Below are positions 17,368-26,448 of a stretch of 64,000 bases of DNA, in pieces. This stretch comes from NBLH01 sp050296515. GTDB taxonomy: Bacteria > Bacteroidota > Bacteroidia > Bacteroidales > NBLH01. The stretch is taken from the NCBI GenBank assembly GCA_050296515.1, contig JBNKRJ010000052.1, forward strand, positions 98,367 through 162,366, written 5' to 3'. Both the position numbers and the translations under genes were made by a program. Numbering within the stretch: position 1 is the first letter of the stretch; the number at the start of each line of letters is the position of its first letter. Below the pieces are notes generated by a model. It was not told the DNA's origin. It was given only the letters and a program-made list of their open reading frames with translations, and searched no databases.

Positions 17368-18129
17368 ATGGGAAATAACAAGCAGGTGGAAGTTAGTGAG
17401 AACCTACAAAAAGAATACAACAATTTCTACAATAATGATATAGAAGAATGGAGAAACCTTGGAGCTAGAGCAAAATCAAAAAATATTATTGAGGTAGCAG
17501 GAAATGACAAATTTGAAAAAGTAATTGAAATTGGTGCAGGAGATGGGGCTATTCTAGAGCAAATCAATAATACAAATTTTTGTAAAGAATTGTATGCTTT
17601 AGAGATTTCAGATAGTGGGATACAAAAAATACAGGAAAGAAATCTTCAAAAGCTAAGACTAGTCGAGAAATTTGACGGCTACTCAACGAACTTTAAGGAC
17701 AACGAATTCGATCTGGCATACTGTTCGCACGTTATTGAACATGTAGAGCATCCAAGATTGCTTCTTCGTGAAATAAAAAGAATCTCAAAAAAGCAAATCT
17801 TCGAAGTCCCTATTGATTTTTCATTTTCAGTGGATAAAAGGGCTAATCATTTTTTGTCTTATGGTCATATCAATATTTATACACCTTCGCTGTTTAGATT
17901 TTTATTAATTTCAGAAGGATATAAAATCCTTGAAGACAAACCACAAATGCTTGATGTTGAATTAGAAAGAAGTTTATTCAAAACAAAGAAAAGGGAGCTT
18001 TCTTTTATAAGCTTTCAAGTGTTTAAGTTTAAAACGCTGTTAAAAAGGGTTGTTTGGAAATTACTTCCAAAAAAGATGCAAGATTTGAAGCCTCAAACTT
18101 ACACTGTTCTTACAAAAGATAAAAATTAA
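17368..18129 (+). CDS. Class I SAM-dependent methyltransferase, 253 aa
   Basis: The Rossmann-type SAM site VIEIGAGDGAILEQI (about 51-65) is followed by an acidic strand end (LYALEISDSG) and post-motif FDLAYCSHVIEHVEHP (about 113-128), the Methyltransf_11 pattern. The C-terminal part is Lys-rich and may form an extra helical cap. The substrate cannot be read from the sequence; similar lone methyltransferases act on small molecules or polysaccharides. It is flanked by a terminator on the left and a convergent gene on the right, so it is monocistronic. Confidence 0.8.
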   Translation: MGNNKQVEVSENLQKEYNNFYNNDIEEWRNLGARAKSKNIIEVAGNDKFEKVIEIGAGDGAILEQINNTNFCKELYALEISDSGIQKIQERNLQKLRLVEKFDGYSTNFKDNEFDLAYCSHVIEHVEHPRLLLREIKRISKKQIFEVPIDFSFSVDKRANHFLSYGHINIYTPSLFRFLLISEGYKILEDKPQMLDVELERSLFKTKKRELSFISFQVFKFKTLLKRVVWKLLPKKMQDLKPQTYTVLTKDKN

Positions 18130-18194
18130 GCTTTTCAATCAATAATTTGAGTTGTCCATAGATTTAATGCACAAAACCGGAATATTACAATTAA

Positions 18195-19193
18195 TTACTC
18201 TTCTTTATACATCAACACATCTTTTTCCCCTGTTGATTTTAAATATCCTCTGAACATACCTTCAGTATTAAAAGGCATTGCAACATTACCATTCTTGTCA
18301 ACGGCTATTAACCCTCCGGCACCCTTCACATCAACTAATTTTTCATTAATTAAATAATTAGCAGCATCAGCTAAACTCATTGATTTCATTTCCATTAAGG
18401 CAGAAACGGTATAAGCAACTACGTAGCGGATAAAAAATTCACCATGACCAGTGCAAGAAACTGCACAGGTTTCATTATTAGCATAAGTACCTGCTCCAAT
18501 TACAGGTGAGTCTCCTATGCGACCGTAGCGTTTATTGGTCATTCCACCAGTAGAGGTCCCGGCAGCTAAATTGCCGTAAGTATCTAGAACAGCACAGCCT
18601 ACTGTACCATGTTTTTCATCCTTTTTCTCCTTTTTTTCATTTTCCAAGACCCTTTGCAAACTATTCCACCTATCTTCAGTATAAAAGTACTTGTTGTCTA
18701 CCATCTCTAAACCTTCTTTTTTTGCAAATTCTGAAGCCCCTTTCCCTGAGAGCATCACATGCTCGGAGTTTGTCATCACCCTATAAGCCAACATAATAGG
18801 ACTCTTAACATCTGTAACCCCAGCAACCGCCCCTGCATTCAAAGTTACACCATCCATAATTGAGGCATCCAGCTCATTTTTACCATTATGTGTAAAAACT
18901 GCTCCTCTCCCGGCATTAAATAATGGTGATTCTTCCATTACCTGAATTACTTTAACAACTACATCTAATGCTTTTTCTCCATTCTTCAACATTTTTTCAC
19001 CTAAAAGCAAGGCTTCATTCAATTTTTCATTGTAGGCTTTCTCTTTTTCTTCACTCAAACCCTCTTTTGTTATAGTTCCTGCTCCACCATGAATCACAAT
19101 TACGTATTTGGGTTTTTCCTGTGCAAGGGATATTGTGCTAAAAATCAGTGCTAATAAGCCAGTTAACAGCATGTTGATATATTTTCTCACCAC
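18195..19193 (-). CDS. Isoaspartyl peptidase / L-asparaginase (plant-type Ntn-hydrolase), 332 aa, exported
   Basis: A signal peptide precedes YVIVIHGGAGTI, the typical start of the family. The autocatalytic cleavage site is EKHGTVGCAVLD with Thr197 as the nucleophile after processing. Further conserved parts are GNLAAGTSTGG and GRIGDSPVIGAGTYA (about 225-240) and TGHGEFFIR. The enzyme hydrolyses isoaspartyl dipeptides and asparagine and works as an alpha/beta heterodimer after self-cleavage. The signal peptide (LLTGLLALIFSTISLAQ) indicates a periplasmic form, common in Bacteroidota. It is monocistronic. Confidence 0.93.
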   Translation of the reverse strand: MVRKYINMLLTGLLALIFSTISLAQEKPKYVIVIHGGAGTITKEGLSEEKEKAYNEKLNEALLLGEKMLKNGEKALDVVVKVIQVMEESPLFNAGRGAVFTHNGKNELDASIMDGVTLNAGAVAGVTDVKSPIMLAYRVMTNSEHVMLSGKGASEFAKKEGLEMVDNKYFYTEDRWNSLQRVLENEKKEKKDEKHGTVGCAVLDTYGNLAAGTSTGGMTNKRYGRIGDSPVIGAGTYANNETCAVSCTGHGEFFIRYVVAYTVSALMEMKSMSLADAANYLINEKLVDVKGAGGLIAVDKNGNVAMPFNTEGMFRGYLKSTGEKDVLMYKEE

Positions 19194-19270
19194 TTAAATT
19201 TTGTTGATTTATATTTGTACAATTTTCATTGCTAAAATTAATAAAAATAAGCTTCTACATAAATTAAACA

Positions 19271-20008
19271 GTGCCAGCTAAAACTCAAAATAGCGCAAAA
19301 TTACTCTTTATCAAAGAGATTGGTGAGATTAAGCTAATCAAAAGTAAACGGGCCAGCAGAATGAGCATTAGGGTAAAACCATTTGATGGCGTTGTTGTAA
19401 CCATTCCACTTAGGGCATCATACAAGCTTGCTGAAGAGTTTGTTGTTGAAAAACAGGAGTGGATAAAAAGCAGTCTGATTAAGGCAGAGCAATTTGAAGA
19501 TCGACTAACTATTTTCACAGAAAAATCAAATTTCAGTACCCGGAAGCACCAGCTATTTATTGATAAATGGGAAAAAGATTTACTTTCGGTAAGAGTGGTG
19601 AACTGGAAAATATTTGTTAAATATCCTTCGGATATCAATGTCAGGGATGAGCAAATCCAGAATGGTATTCGAAGAGGCATTGAACGAGCCTTAAGAATAG
19701 AAGCAGCAGAATACCTTCCCGCCAGAATAGCATGGCTGGCAAAAAAAACAGGTTTCAAATACAGAGGATTGACAATTAACAACCTTAAAAGCAGGTGGGG
19801 AGCCTGTACTCGTGATAACAATATTAGTTTAAATGTCCATTTAATGCGTTTACCTTCTCGCTTGATTGATTATGTGATTGTTCATGAACTTTGCCACACT
19901 GAACAAAAGAACCACAGCAAACGGTTTTGGGATTTAATGGAAAAGGTAATGCCAGGAGCCAGGGTTTTGAACAAAGAATTAAGTGGCTATCAGACCAAAA
20001 TATATTAA
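19271..20008 (+). CDS. YgjP-like metallopeptidase domain protein (DUF45/M48-related), 245 aa
   Basis: The zinc motif HELCHTEQKNHSKRFWDL (about 204-221) has HExxH plus a third His, as in YgjP/SprT-like domains. SRWGACTRDNNISLNVHLMRLP just before it is the usual block (shown here as SRWGACTRDNNISLN). The N-terminal part is a strand-rich domain starting near ASRMSIRVKPFDGVVVTIP. The start codon is GTG at 19271, 77 bp from the divergent isoaspartyl peptidase gene. The function in bacteria is unclear; YgjP-type genes are often linked to restriction or UPRTase genes, which are not seen here. Confidence 0.85.
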   Translation: MPAKTQNSAKLLFIKEIGEIKLIKSKRASRMSIRVKPFDGVVVTIPLRASYKLAEEFVVEKQEWIKSSLIKAEQFEDRLTIFTEKSNFSTRKHQLFIDKWEKDLLSVRVVNWKIFVKYPSDINVRDEQIQNGIRRGIERALRIEAAEYLPARIAWLAKKTGFKYRGLTINNLKSRWGACTRDNNISLNVHLMRLPSRLIDYVIVHELCHTEQKNHSKRFWDLMEKVMPGARVLNKELSGYQTKIY

Positions 20009-20027
20009 ATACCAGCAAGATAATTCC

Positions 20028-21293
20028 TCAATATTCGCTTTGATTAAGTTCATGTAAACGCTGCTTTGTTGGATTAAAAATAAGATTTAAAACCACACCC
20101 AATAATAATAACCCGGCAAAAATTGTAGCTAAAATAAAACCTACTTTGGCATCTTTCCCAAATGCATCGCTTACAGCCCCCATTGCTAAAGGCCCTAGGG
20201 CTGCCCCAGCTGCCGTAAAAAACAAGATAACTCCAGCAACACTGCCATGTTGGTTCTTCGGGAAACAACTTATTCCTTTTGAGTTAATAGTAGGATATAA
20301 AACCGACATAAATAAACCTGAAAGAGGAAGAAGAATCACTGCCACTCCAACACCACCTAATACACTGATTATAAAACAAATGAAAATGGCCGCGCTAAAA
20401 AAAGTAAGCGTTTGTTCCCATCTGAAGCGGCTCATGATCCAGGCGCCTAAGAAACGCCCTCCAGCTCTTAAAATAAAAAATATTGACAGCGAATAAGTTG
20501 CAATAAAAACAAAGCTACCATTGTAACTGAGCAACAACGTTGGCATCCAAACATAAATGGCCGATTCTACAGCTACGTATAAAAAGGCTGCAAAAGAAAA
20601 ACTTAAAGCGTAGGGGTCTTTCACCATTTTTAGAGTACGCTTAAGATTAATCGGCTCTTCAGTTGATTTTTTAGTGTGAGGGTATTTTACAACAAGAGCC
20701 ATAACAATTAGCACAACACAAAGTGTTGCTGCCACAACGTAAAGCCATTTCCATTCAACACCTTCACTTAATAAATAACTAACCAGAAAAGTACCGATAA
20801 TTGCCCCTACACCAAAAAAACCCTCTACCACATTCATGGTAGAGGTATGTTGAGTTGTTGATTTTGAGATATCTCCAATTAAGGCCAATGCACCTGTTTT
20901 AAAAATACCAATAGCCGCTCCAGACACAATAAGCAAACTAAGAAAAAATGCAAATGAGTTCCCAATAATGAACAGGTACGAATTAATGGCAAACAAACTA
21001 AGCCCTAGAATGATCGTTTTTTTTCGGCCCAATTTATCTGCAAGGAAACCAAGCAGAATCCCTCCTAATGCAATTGCAGTCATTGGGCCGTAATGCAACA
21101 AACCTGCTGCCGTCATGCTTAAATCAAATTGTTTCATTACCTCTTTAATAATCTCGCCAACAGCATCAGTAGTCATGGCAAACATCATAAACATCATGTA
21201 GGTAAGCCATTTTATTATTGACAAATTATTTTTACTTGTTAAAGTAGTAGTATTGCTCGCAATCATTTGGGTGTAGTTTAAATCAGACTTCAT
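20028..21293 (-). CDS. MFS transporter, probable sugar permease of the sucrose locus, 421 aa
   Basis: This is a twelve-segment major facilitator protein. The cytoplasmic loop 2-3 motif GFLADKLGRKKTIILGLSLF (about 82-101) is the classic MFS signature, and the mirrored second half contains RAGGRFLGAWIMSRFRWEQ. Its start overlaps the 3' end of the sucrose phosphorylase gene by 11 bp, so the two are translationally coupled. It probably brings sucrose from the periplasm into the cytoplasm, in the role SuxC has in the Xanthomonas sux locus. The substrate is inferred from context only. Confidence 0.88.
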   Translation of the reverse strand: MKSDLNYTQMIASNTTTLTSKNNLSIIKWLTYMMFMMFAMTTDAVGEIIKEVMKQFDLSMTAAGLLHYGPMTAIALGGILLGFLADKLGRKKTIILGLSLFAINSYLFIIGNSFAFFLSLLIVSGAAIGIFKTGALALIGDISKSTTQHTSTMNVVEGFFGVGAIIGTFLVSYLLSEGVEWKWLYVVAATLCVVLIVMALVVKYPHTKKSTEEPINLKRTLKMVKDPYALSFSFAAFLYVAVESAIYVWMPTLLLSYNGSFVFIATYSLSIFFILRAGGRFLGAWIMSRFRWEQTLTFFSAAIFICFIISVLGGVGVAVILLPLSGLFMSVLYPTINSKGISCFPKNQHGSVAGVILFFTAAGAALGPLAMGAVSDAFGKDAKVGFILATIFAGLLLLGVVLNLIFNPTKQRLHELNQSEY

Positions 21294-22752
21294 AATGAGT
21301 AAGTTTTCCAGTAGTATCTGTATAGCTAATTAATGATTTATTGGTTTCAAAGTTTACTGAAAGCATACACATCTTGTTTTCCTTTTCCCAAACGAGCCTG
21401 ACTTTTTTATCAGATGTTTCTGAAACGTTAAATTCCCCATTAAAAGCAGGATACTCATTCCTGAATTCAATCAGCTTAATAAGTCGCTGTACAACAGGTT
21501 TTTGAACAGCAACATCAATTTCTTCAAGTGTAAAATTGTGACGGTTGATTTCCCGGCCTTCACCTGTTTTTTTTACATTTTTCATATCATTTTCTCCTGC
21601 AAGCAGTGTAACATAGTAAACCTGGGGGATTCCGGGCGCAAAAAACTGAATTGCTCTTGCTGCTATGTAAGCATCATCGTCTGCGTTTAACAATGAATAA
21701 TAAGAGCCTCTAATTTGGTGAACATCAAAGCCATCTGCACTTTTATGCTCATCAGAATATACCAGGCTCAGATTCGATCCCCTTTCCAGGCATGTATCTA
21801 CCAGTTTTCGGGCATCTTTTGTGCTTACAAGATCATCCATATCTGGCTTAACCGGGATTCCATCATGACAATCAAGCATTGTAAACTGTTTATGAGGACG
21901 AGATTTTAAGTACTGCACCAGTTTTTTACCTGATTTATTAATCAAAGAATCTAAAATTGTGTAAGGTAGAATAAAATCGTAAATCCAATACCCTTTTTCT
22001 GCCAATTTAAACTGAGTTGAATAGTGGGCATGCACTTCAGGTAAAAGTTCTAACCCCAAAGAATGTGCTTTCTCTATAATCCAACTCATAAAATCGAATA
22101 TTTCAGGCTCTACAAAAAAGCAACTTGTTCCCGGTTTTTTAATAATATAACCAACTGCATCAAGGCGGACAATCTTAACACCTTTTTTACTAAAGTTTTC
22201 AAGAAAATCGCCTAAAAGTTTCTTTGTAACTGCCGAATTGATATCAAAATCTATTTGTTCTGAAGGATTCTCTTTCCCAAAAGTTGTCCATACTTTTACA
22301 GTTTCATCTCGTCCTTCTAACTTGTATTCAGAATAAGGCCTTGCCCTACGTAAGAACATTTTTGAAATGTCTTCCTGAACAGGTATTCCATCTGCCCAAA
22401 TTTTGTCTAATGTAATGAATAAATCAGCAAATTCAGATTGTTGTCCATCTTTAATAAAATCCTGAAAATAAGCAGATTGACGAGAAATATGGTTAACCAT
22501 TAAATCAAGCAATACATCATGATTTAATGCAATTTCCTGTATATCTTCCCAAGTGCCAAATGAAGGTTCAATTTCCAGGTAGGTTAATGGTGCAAACCCT
22601 CTGTCACCAGAAGACGGAAATGGAGGAAGAATGTGGACACCTCCCTTAAATGTGCTTGGGAAATATTTATTGAGCACTTTGTTCAGCGCCTTTAAATCAC
22701 CTCCAAGTGAATCGGGATAAGTAATCAGTTGTACCTGGTTTTTAATTGCCAT
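21283..22752 (-). CDS. Sucrose phosphorylase-type glycoside hydrolase, GH13 subfamily 18, 489 aa
   Basis: The enzyme converts sucrose and phosphate into glucose 1-phosphate and fructose in the cytosol. The opening QVQLITYPDSLGGDLKALN and GGVHILPPFPSSGDRGFAP matches the GH13_18 start. The catalytic triad is present: nucleophile Asp198 in VRLDAVGY, acid/base Glu239 in LPEVHAHY, and stabiliser Asp297 in MLDCHDGI. No signal peptide is present and the length is normal. Family members also act on sucrose 6'-phosphate or glucosylglycerate, so the exact acceptor is not proven. The gene lies between the MFS permease (overlap 11 bp) and the P-loop kinase (12 bp gap). Confidence 0.9.
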   Translation of the reverse strand: MAIKNQVQLITYPDSLGGDLKALNKVLNKYFPSTFKGGVHILPPFPSSGDRGFAPLTYLEIEPSFGTWEDIQEIALNHDVLLDLMVNHISRQSAYFQDFIKDGQQSEFADLFITLDKIWADGIPVQEDISKMFLRRARPYSEYKLEGRDETVKVWTTFGKENPSEQIDFDINSAVTKKLLGDFLENFSKKGVKIVRLDAVGYIIKKPGTSCFFVEPEIFDFMSWIIEKAHSLGLELLPEVHAHYSTQFKLAEKGYWIYDFILPYTILDSLINKSGKKLVQYLKSRPHKQFTMLDCHDGIPVKPDMDDLVSTKDARKLVDTCLERGSNLSLVYSDEHKSADGFDVHQIRGSYYSLLNADDDAYIAARAIQFFAPGIPQVYYVTLLAGENDMKNVKKTGEGREINRHNFTLEEIDVAVQKPVVQRLIKLIEFRNEYPAFNGEFNVSETSDKKVRLVWEKENKMCMLSVNFETNKSLISYTDTTGKLTHYEV

Positions 22753-22764
22753 ATCATCGTCCCC

Positions 22765-23412
22765 CTAATCCACTTTTGTTACATTATAATCTTTATCAAT
22801 TACAAAATCGGCTAAAAACATATGTCCTGCAATAATTTTGTGTTCTGTACTTAAAATGTTTTCAACAAATGGATCTTGCACTTCGCTTCCACGGTTTCTC
22901 TTTTTCCGATAAGGCAGAGTATCTTTCCAGGTGCTTGTAATAAAAATTCGTGCATCAACATTTCGCAAAAGCGATGTATAAGTCCCCTCAACGATTATAA
23001 CATCGATATCTTTCAAAGCAAGTTCAATGTTTTTTACCAGGTTAGCCTCGTAATTAATTGATGGTTTGATTATTTTTTCAGCCCCTGAAATAGCATCTTT
23101 CAGGTTTTGCTCAAGAACACTCAGCTTTACTTCAACATGTGGCCCTAACCAGAGGGGATCGGATTTTCGTTTTGCATCATTTGATGCTGGTGGCAGCACA
23201 AAGTAATCATCTTGTTCCAATAAAACAGAATTGATCCCATGTTTTTTTAATTCGGCCAACAAGGCTTTCCCCGTTTCGGTTTTCCCCGAACCTGATTCGC
23301 CAGCAATAGTTATTACATATCTGTTTTCTTTGCTCTTTATTTTTTTTAAGATTTCAGGAATAATTATGCTCGCTGCTTTTTGGTGTGGATTATTAAAATT
23401 GTTGTTACTCAT
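22765..23412 (-). CDS. P-loop kinase of the uridine kinase/phosphoribulokinase type, 215 aa; candidate fructokinase of the sucrose locus
   Basis: The Walker A motif AGESGSGKTETGK (Gly38-Thr45) is followed by LLEQDDYFVLPP, the acidic 'DD.y' motif of the uridine kinase/PRK group, and DVIIVEGTYTSLL (about 134-146) as Walker B. RKKRNRGSEV is the lid-like basic part. Uridine kinases usually salvage pyrimidines, but this gene is sandwiched in a sucrose operon where sucrose phosphorylase releases free fructose. The P-loop kinase FrcK, linked to fructose transporters, is a precedent for such a fold in a fructose locus. The substrate assignment is inference; the fold is firm. Confidence 0.82.
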   Translation of the reverse strand: MSNNNFNNPHQKAASIIIPEILKKIKSKENRYVITIAGESGSGKTETGKALLAELKKHGINSVLLEQDDYFVLPPASNDAKRKSDPLWLGPHVEVKLSVLEQNLKDAISGAEKIIKPSINYEANLVKNIELALKDIDVIIVEGTYTSLLRNVDARIFITSTWKDTLPYRKKRNRGSEVQDPFVENILSTEHKIIAGHMFLADFVIDKDYNVTKVD

Positions 23413-23444
23413 AAATATTTTAAAATGAAATTTTAGATTATACC

Positions 23445-23464
23445 GGGGAGAGAATTCCCTCCCC
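23445..23464. promoter_or_regulatory. 20-bp imperfect dyad between the TonB receptor and kinase genes
   Basis: GGGGAG/CTCCCC arms surround an AATTC core, with 18 of 20 bases symmetric. It is GC-rich in an AT-rich spacer and lacks a T tract on the minus strand, so it could be an operon-internal regulatory or mRNA-processing hairpin rather than a full terminator. Confidence 0.4.
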
Positions 23465-23501
23465 AGATATAAAAACCTGACAACTTCTATGAAAAAGGTA
23501 C

Positions 23502-26159
23502 CTAAAAATTATAAATAATTGAGAATTTGGTTGCTCTGCCTGTCAATGGTCTTCCTCTCATATAATTTGTTGCACCATCAACAAATGTGTCGCCCTCCAT
23601 TTCAGTAATACCGAATGTATTGAACAAGTTATTAACGTTCAGCCTAATAGTCAGGCCTTTGGTAATATTATAACCAGCAAAAGCATTTACATAAGCAAAT
23701 CCAGGCAATACCACCACATTATCAAACTGAGAATACACCTTTGTAGTGCCAATTACGCTAAAACCAATTGAAGCACCACCCAATCTGTAGGAAGGGCTGA
23801 TATTGTACATTAAATCAGGCACTCTGCGAGGTGTATTTCCTTCCTGCTCAGGATTGTTACTTTTGGAAATCTCGGCTCTTGTATAAGTTGCACCGGCTAA
23901 AAGTTCAAAATCACCAAAACTTAAAGCACCATCTAATTCCAGCCCATATGATTGATAATCAATATAAAAAATCTTATCAAATTCCGAATTCTGCTCTGAC
24001 AATAAAGAATAAAATCCGGTTAAGTTCAAAGCATAATTCCTTGTTTTATATTTTAACCCCAACTCCGCCTGTGAAACTTCATCAGCACTAAGTCCGCTAA
24101 TAGTTTTCCCTTCAGGGGTTATGTATGGAGAATAAAGCAGCCTGTCGGCGTTTGCTCTTCCCCCTTCACTCCATCGTACAAAAACAGCCATGTTGTCATC
24201 AAATTTATAATTAGCACCAACAGAGTAGGATAAATATTCATAACTGTAATCAACAGGATTTGGATTGGCGTTATCAAGTACTGTTGTGGTTGAATCAACA
24301 GCTGACATAACACCATCCCTGTTTACATCAACAGGTGTTTGCATGTTGCCTAAATAGTATCCTGAAGCATCACCGAAATCGTATCGCAAACTTGCTTCCA
24401 CATTAATCTGATCACTAATATCAATACCTACATTTGCATAAGGGGCATCTACGGTATAATTCATATCGTATCCTCTCGTACAGCAGTTACCCCAGGCAGG
24501 GACACCATGTGCATAAAGCCCATTTTCCGTACGAGCAATCCCTTCGGCATCTACCAAATCTATCAACTTTGGTCCATCAGTACTTACATCCGTAACATAT
24601 GCCTGCCATAACCAGGTCATATTTATTTGCTGATAAGCTTTATAATATCCAGCTGTTAAATGAATTTTATCTTTAAAGGTTTTGGTAATGTAAAAGTCAT
24701 TTGTAAAATTATTCAGGCTATTGATTTCAACATCAAAGCTATGAATAGTCATTAAAAGCCCATTTCCATTCAAGTTTTGAAGTTGCGTAGCTGTCAGTGG
24801 AACACCAGCGTTAGCTCCGTTTGCATAACTTGCTATGTATCCTGCACCTGCAATTCCACTTGCTATGTCATCGGCTGTTCCAATACTTACAGGAAATGGT
24901 GAATTAAATACACCTTTATTATAAGCTATTCTTCCTTTATTTTTCACATTCCATCCAGCGCCCAAATCAAACGAAAACTCTGCACCAACTGTATATGAAG
25001 TTGGGTGCATTCCTTCACCAAAATTGCTTGTTCTTAAATTACCTGCACCATCAACTCCTGTCAAATGCTGAAAATATGGACTTTGAAGAGTGGCAGTTAA
25101 AGCATCATAGCCTGCAATTGACTCGAAAGTAGGATCAGAAGCTGTACCAGTCCCTTTAATTGGCATTGGCATATAGCTTATTGCCCTGTCATTTAGATAT
25201 TTGAAATATACCCGCGCATAACCTTTTTCAAAATTCTTGGTCAAATTTGCCTTGATTTGACCACCATAGTTCCCGTTATAACCAGCTTTTCGAGGACCTT
25301 CTCCTTGCCTGAAAAATCCACCAATGTGAAAACTTACATCATTTCCAATTGGCGATCCATACTCAAAATCTGTTCTAAATGATTTATAATCAACACCTAA
25401 TGATGTTCCAATGCTACCACCCTCAGTTGCGCCTGTTTTACTAATAAAGTTAATGATACCCGCAGGTGAGTTACTTGCGAAAGTTGATGCTGAGCCACCC
25501 TTTACTGCTTCAATACGGGCGACAGAATAATCGGCACGCAAAAAGATATCCGCATTTCCAAAAGAGATATCGCCAAACTGCATTACCGGGAGTCCATCTT
25601 CATGCAACTGTAAAAATTTTGAACCACCTGATGTAATAGGAATACCTCTTACTGAAATATTTGCGTTCCCCTCCCCTCCAGTAGATTCAGCATGAATCCC
25701 AGGTATTGCTTTAAAGATTTCAGCAGTTGTAACTGCACCAAATTCTTCAATGGCTTTTGGTTTTAAACTGGATATAGAAACACTAGACTCAATTGCTGAT
25801 TTTGGGTTAACCGTACCGGTGACAATTACCTGGTCCAAACCTATTAAATCTGGTGGCAATTTAAAATCAAGAACAAGGTCTTCCCCTTCAGACAAACTAA
25901 TACTTGCTTCCTTATTACTATATCCGACAAAGGAAAACAAAAGTGTATAATCGCCAGCTTCTAAATTAACCAGTGCATATTCTCCTTCAAAATCGGTAAT
26001 TGTTCCACTAGTAGTTCCTTTAATTTGAACAGTAGCTCCCACTAAAACCTCATCAGTCTGTTCATCAGTAATTTTCCCTTTAATAGAAGCTCCTTGTCCA
26101 AAAACAAAAAGCGGCAGTAAAATTAAATAAATTAATAGTTGTATTTTTTTCGTTTCCAT
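23502..26159 (-). CDS. TonB-dependent outer-membrane receptor of the sucrose locus, 885 aa
   Basis: A signal peptide (IQLLIYLILLPLFVFGQ) is followed by a carboxypeptidase-regulatory-like domain (about 24-105, IKGKITDEQTDEVLVGATV), a plug domain (about 110-235, with RGIPI and GGSASTFASNSPAGIINFIS), and a 22-strand barrel ending RATKFSIIYNF with a terminal aromatic residue. No TonB box could be placed. No SusD-like lipoprotein gene is adjacent, so it resembles the stand-alone SuxA type rather than SusC/SusD pairs. It would carry the sugar across the outer membrane with energy from TonB-ExbBD. Its divergent neighbour is a LacI regulator. Confidence 0.92.
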   Translation of the reverse strand: METKKIQLLIYLILLPLFVFGQGASIKGKITDEQTDEVLVGATVQIKGTTSGTITDFEGEYALVNLEAGDYTLLFSFVGYSNKEASISLSEGEDLVLDFKLPPDLIGLDQVIVTGTVNPKSAIESSVSISSLKPKAIEEFGAVTTAEIFKAIPGIHAESTGGEGNANISVRGIPITSGGSKFLQLHEDGLPVMQFGDISFGNADIFLRADYSVARIEAVKGGSASTFASNSPAGIINFISKTGATEGGSIGTSLGVDYKSFRTDFEYGSPIGNDVSFHIGGFFRQGEGPRKAGYNGNYGGQIKANLTKNFEKGYARVYFKYLNDRAISYMPMPIKGTGTASDPTFESIAGYDALTATLQSPYFQHLTGVDGAGNLRTSNFGEGMHPTSYTVGAEFSFDLGAGWNVKNKGRIAYNKGVFNSPFPVSIGTADDIASGIAGAGYIASYANGANAGVPLTATQLQNLNGNGLLMTIHSFDVEINSLNNFTNDFYITKTFKDKIHLTAGYYKAYQQINMTWLWQAYVTDVSTDGPKLIDLVDAEGIARTENGLYAHGVPAWGNCCTRGYDMNYTVDAPYANVGIDISDQINVEASLRYDFGDASGYYLGNMQTPVDVNRDGVMSAVDSTTTVLDNANPNPVDYSYEYLSYSVGANYKFDDNMAVFVRWSEGGRANADRLLYSPYITPEGKTISGLSADEVSQAELGLKYKTRNYALNLTGFYSLLSEQNSEFDKIFYIDYQSYGLELDGALSFGDFELLAGATYTRAEISKSNNPEQEGNTPRRVPDLMYNISPSYRLGGASIGFSVIGTTKVYSQFDNVVVLPGFAYVNAFAGYNITKGLTIRLNVNNLFNTFGITEMEGDTFVDGATNYMRGRPLTGRATKFSIIYNF

Positions 26160-26295
26160 ATACTAAGATTTAAGTGTAAATTTGAAATCTACATTTACTT
26201 AAAGTAGATAATAAAGAAAACATGCTTTCTGAATAGTTGATCGAAACAAATCTAATGCATGGAAATTTTAAAAACAACAGGTTTTAGACGCCTGC

Positions 26296-26303
26296 AAACG
26301 TTT
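26296..26303. promoter_or_regulatory. Possible secondary LacI half-operator
   Basis: AAACGTTT is an 8-bp palindrome with the central CG typical of LacI-family operators. It is 9 bp left of the large palindrome in the intergenic region between receptor and regulator genes. Confidence 0.35.
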
Positions 26304-26311
26304 TCGGATTT

Positions 26312-26333
26312 CAACCGGTTGCGCAACCGGTTG
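26312..26333. promoter_or_regulatory. Perfect 22-bp palindrome, probable LacI-family operator
   Basis: CAACCGGTTG, a central CG, then CAACCGGTTG again: the whole is its own reverse complement, and each half is itself a 10-bp palindrome. LacI-family sites are palindromes with a central CG. It lies 153 bp before the receptor start and 116 bp before the regulator start, so it could control both directions. Confidence 0.75.
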
Positions 26334-26448
26334 CTGTTAATAACTTTTTGAATTATTTTTTAATGAAGTGGACTACAACTAAAACATTTGTCAATATTTA
26401 TTTACATTTACCTGTCCATTTTTATAATTTTTATTGCACTTTCTAGAA

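Noticed and set aside
19285..19821. 178-aa minus-strand frame opposite the YgjP-like gene
   Set aside because: It is fully antisense to a gene with a clear zinc motif and shows no domain of its own.
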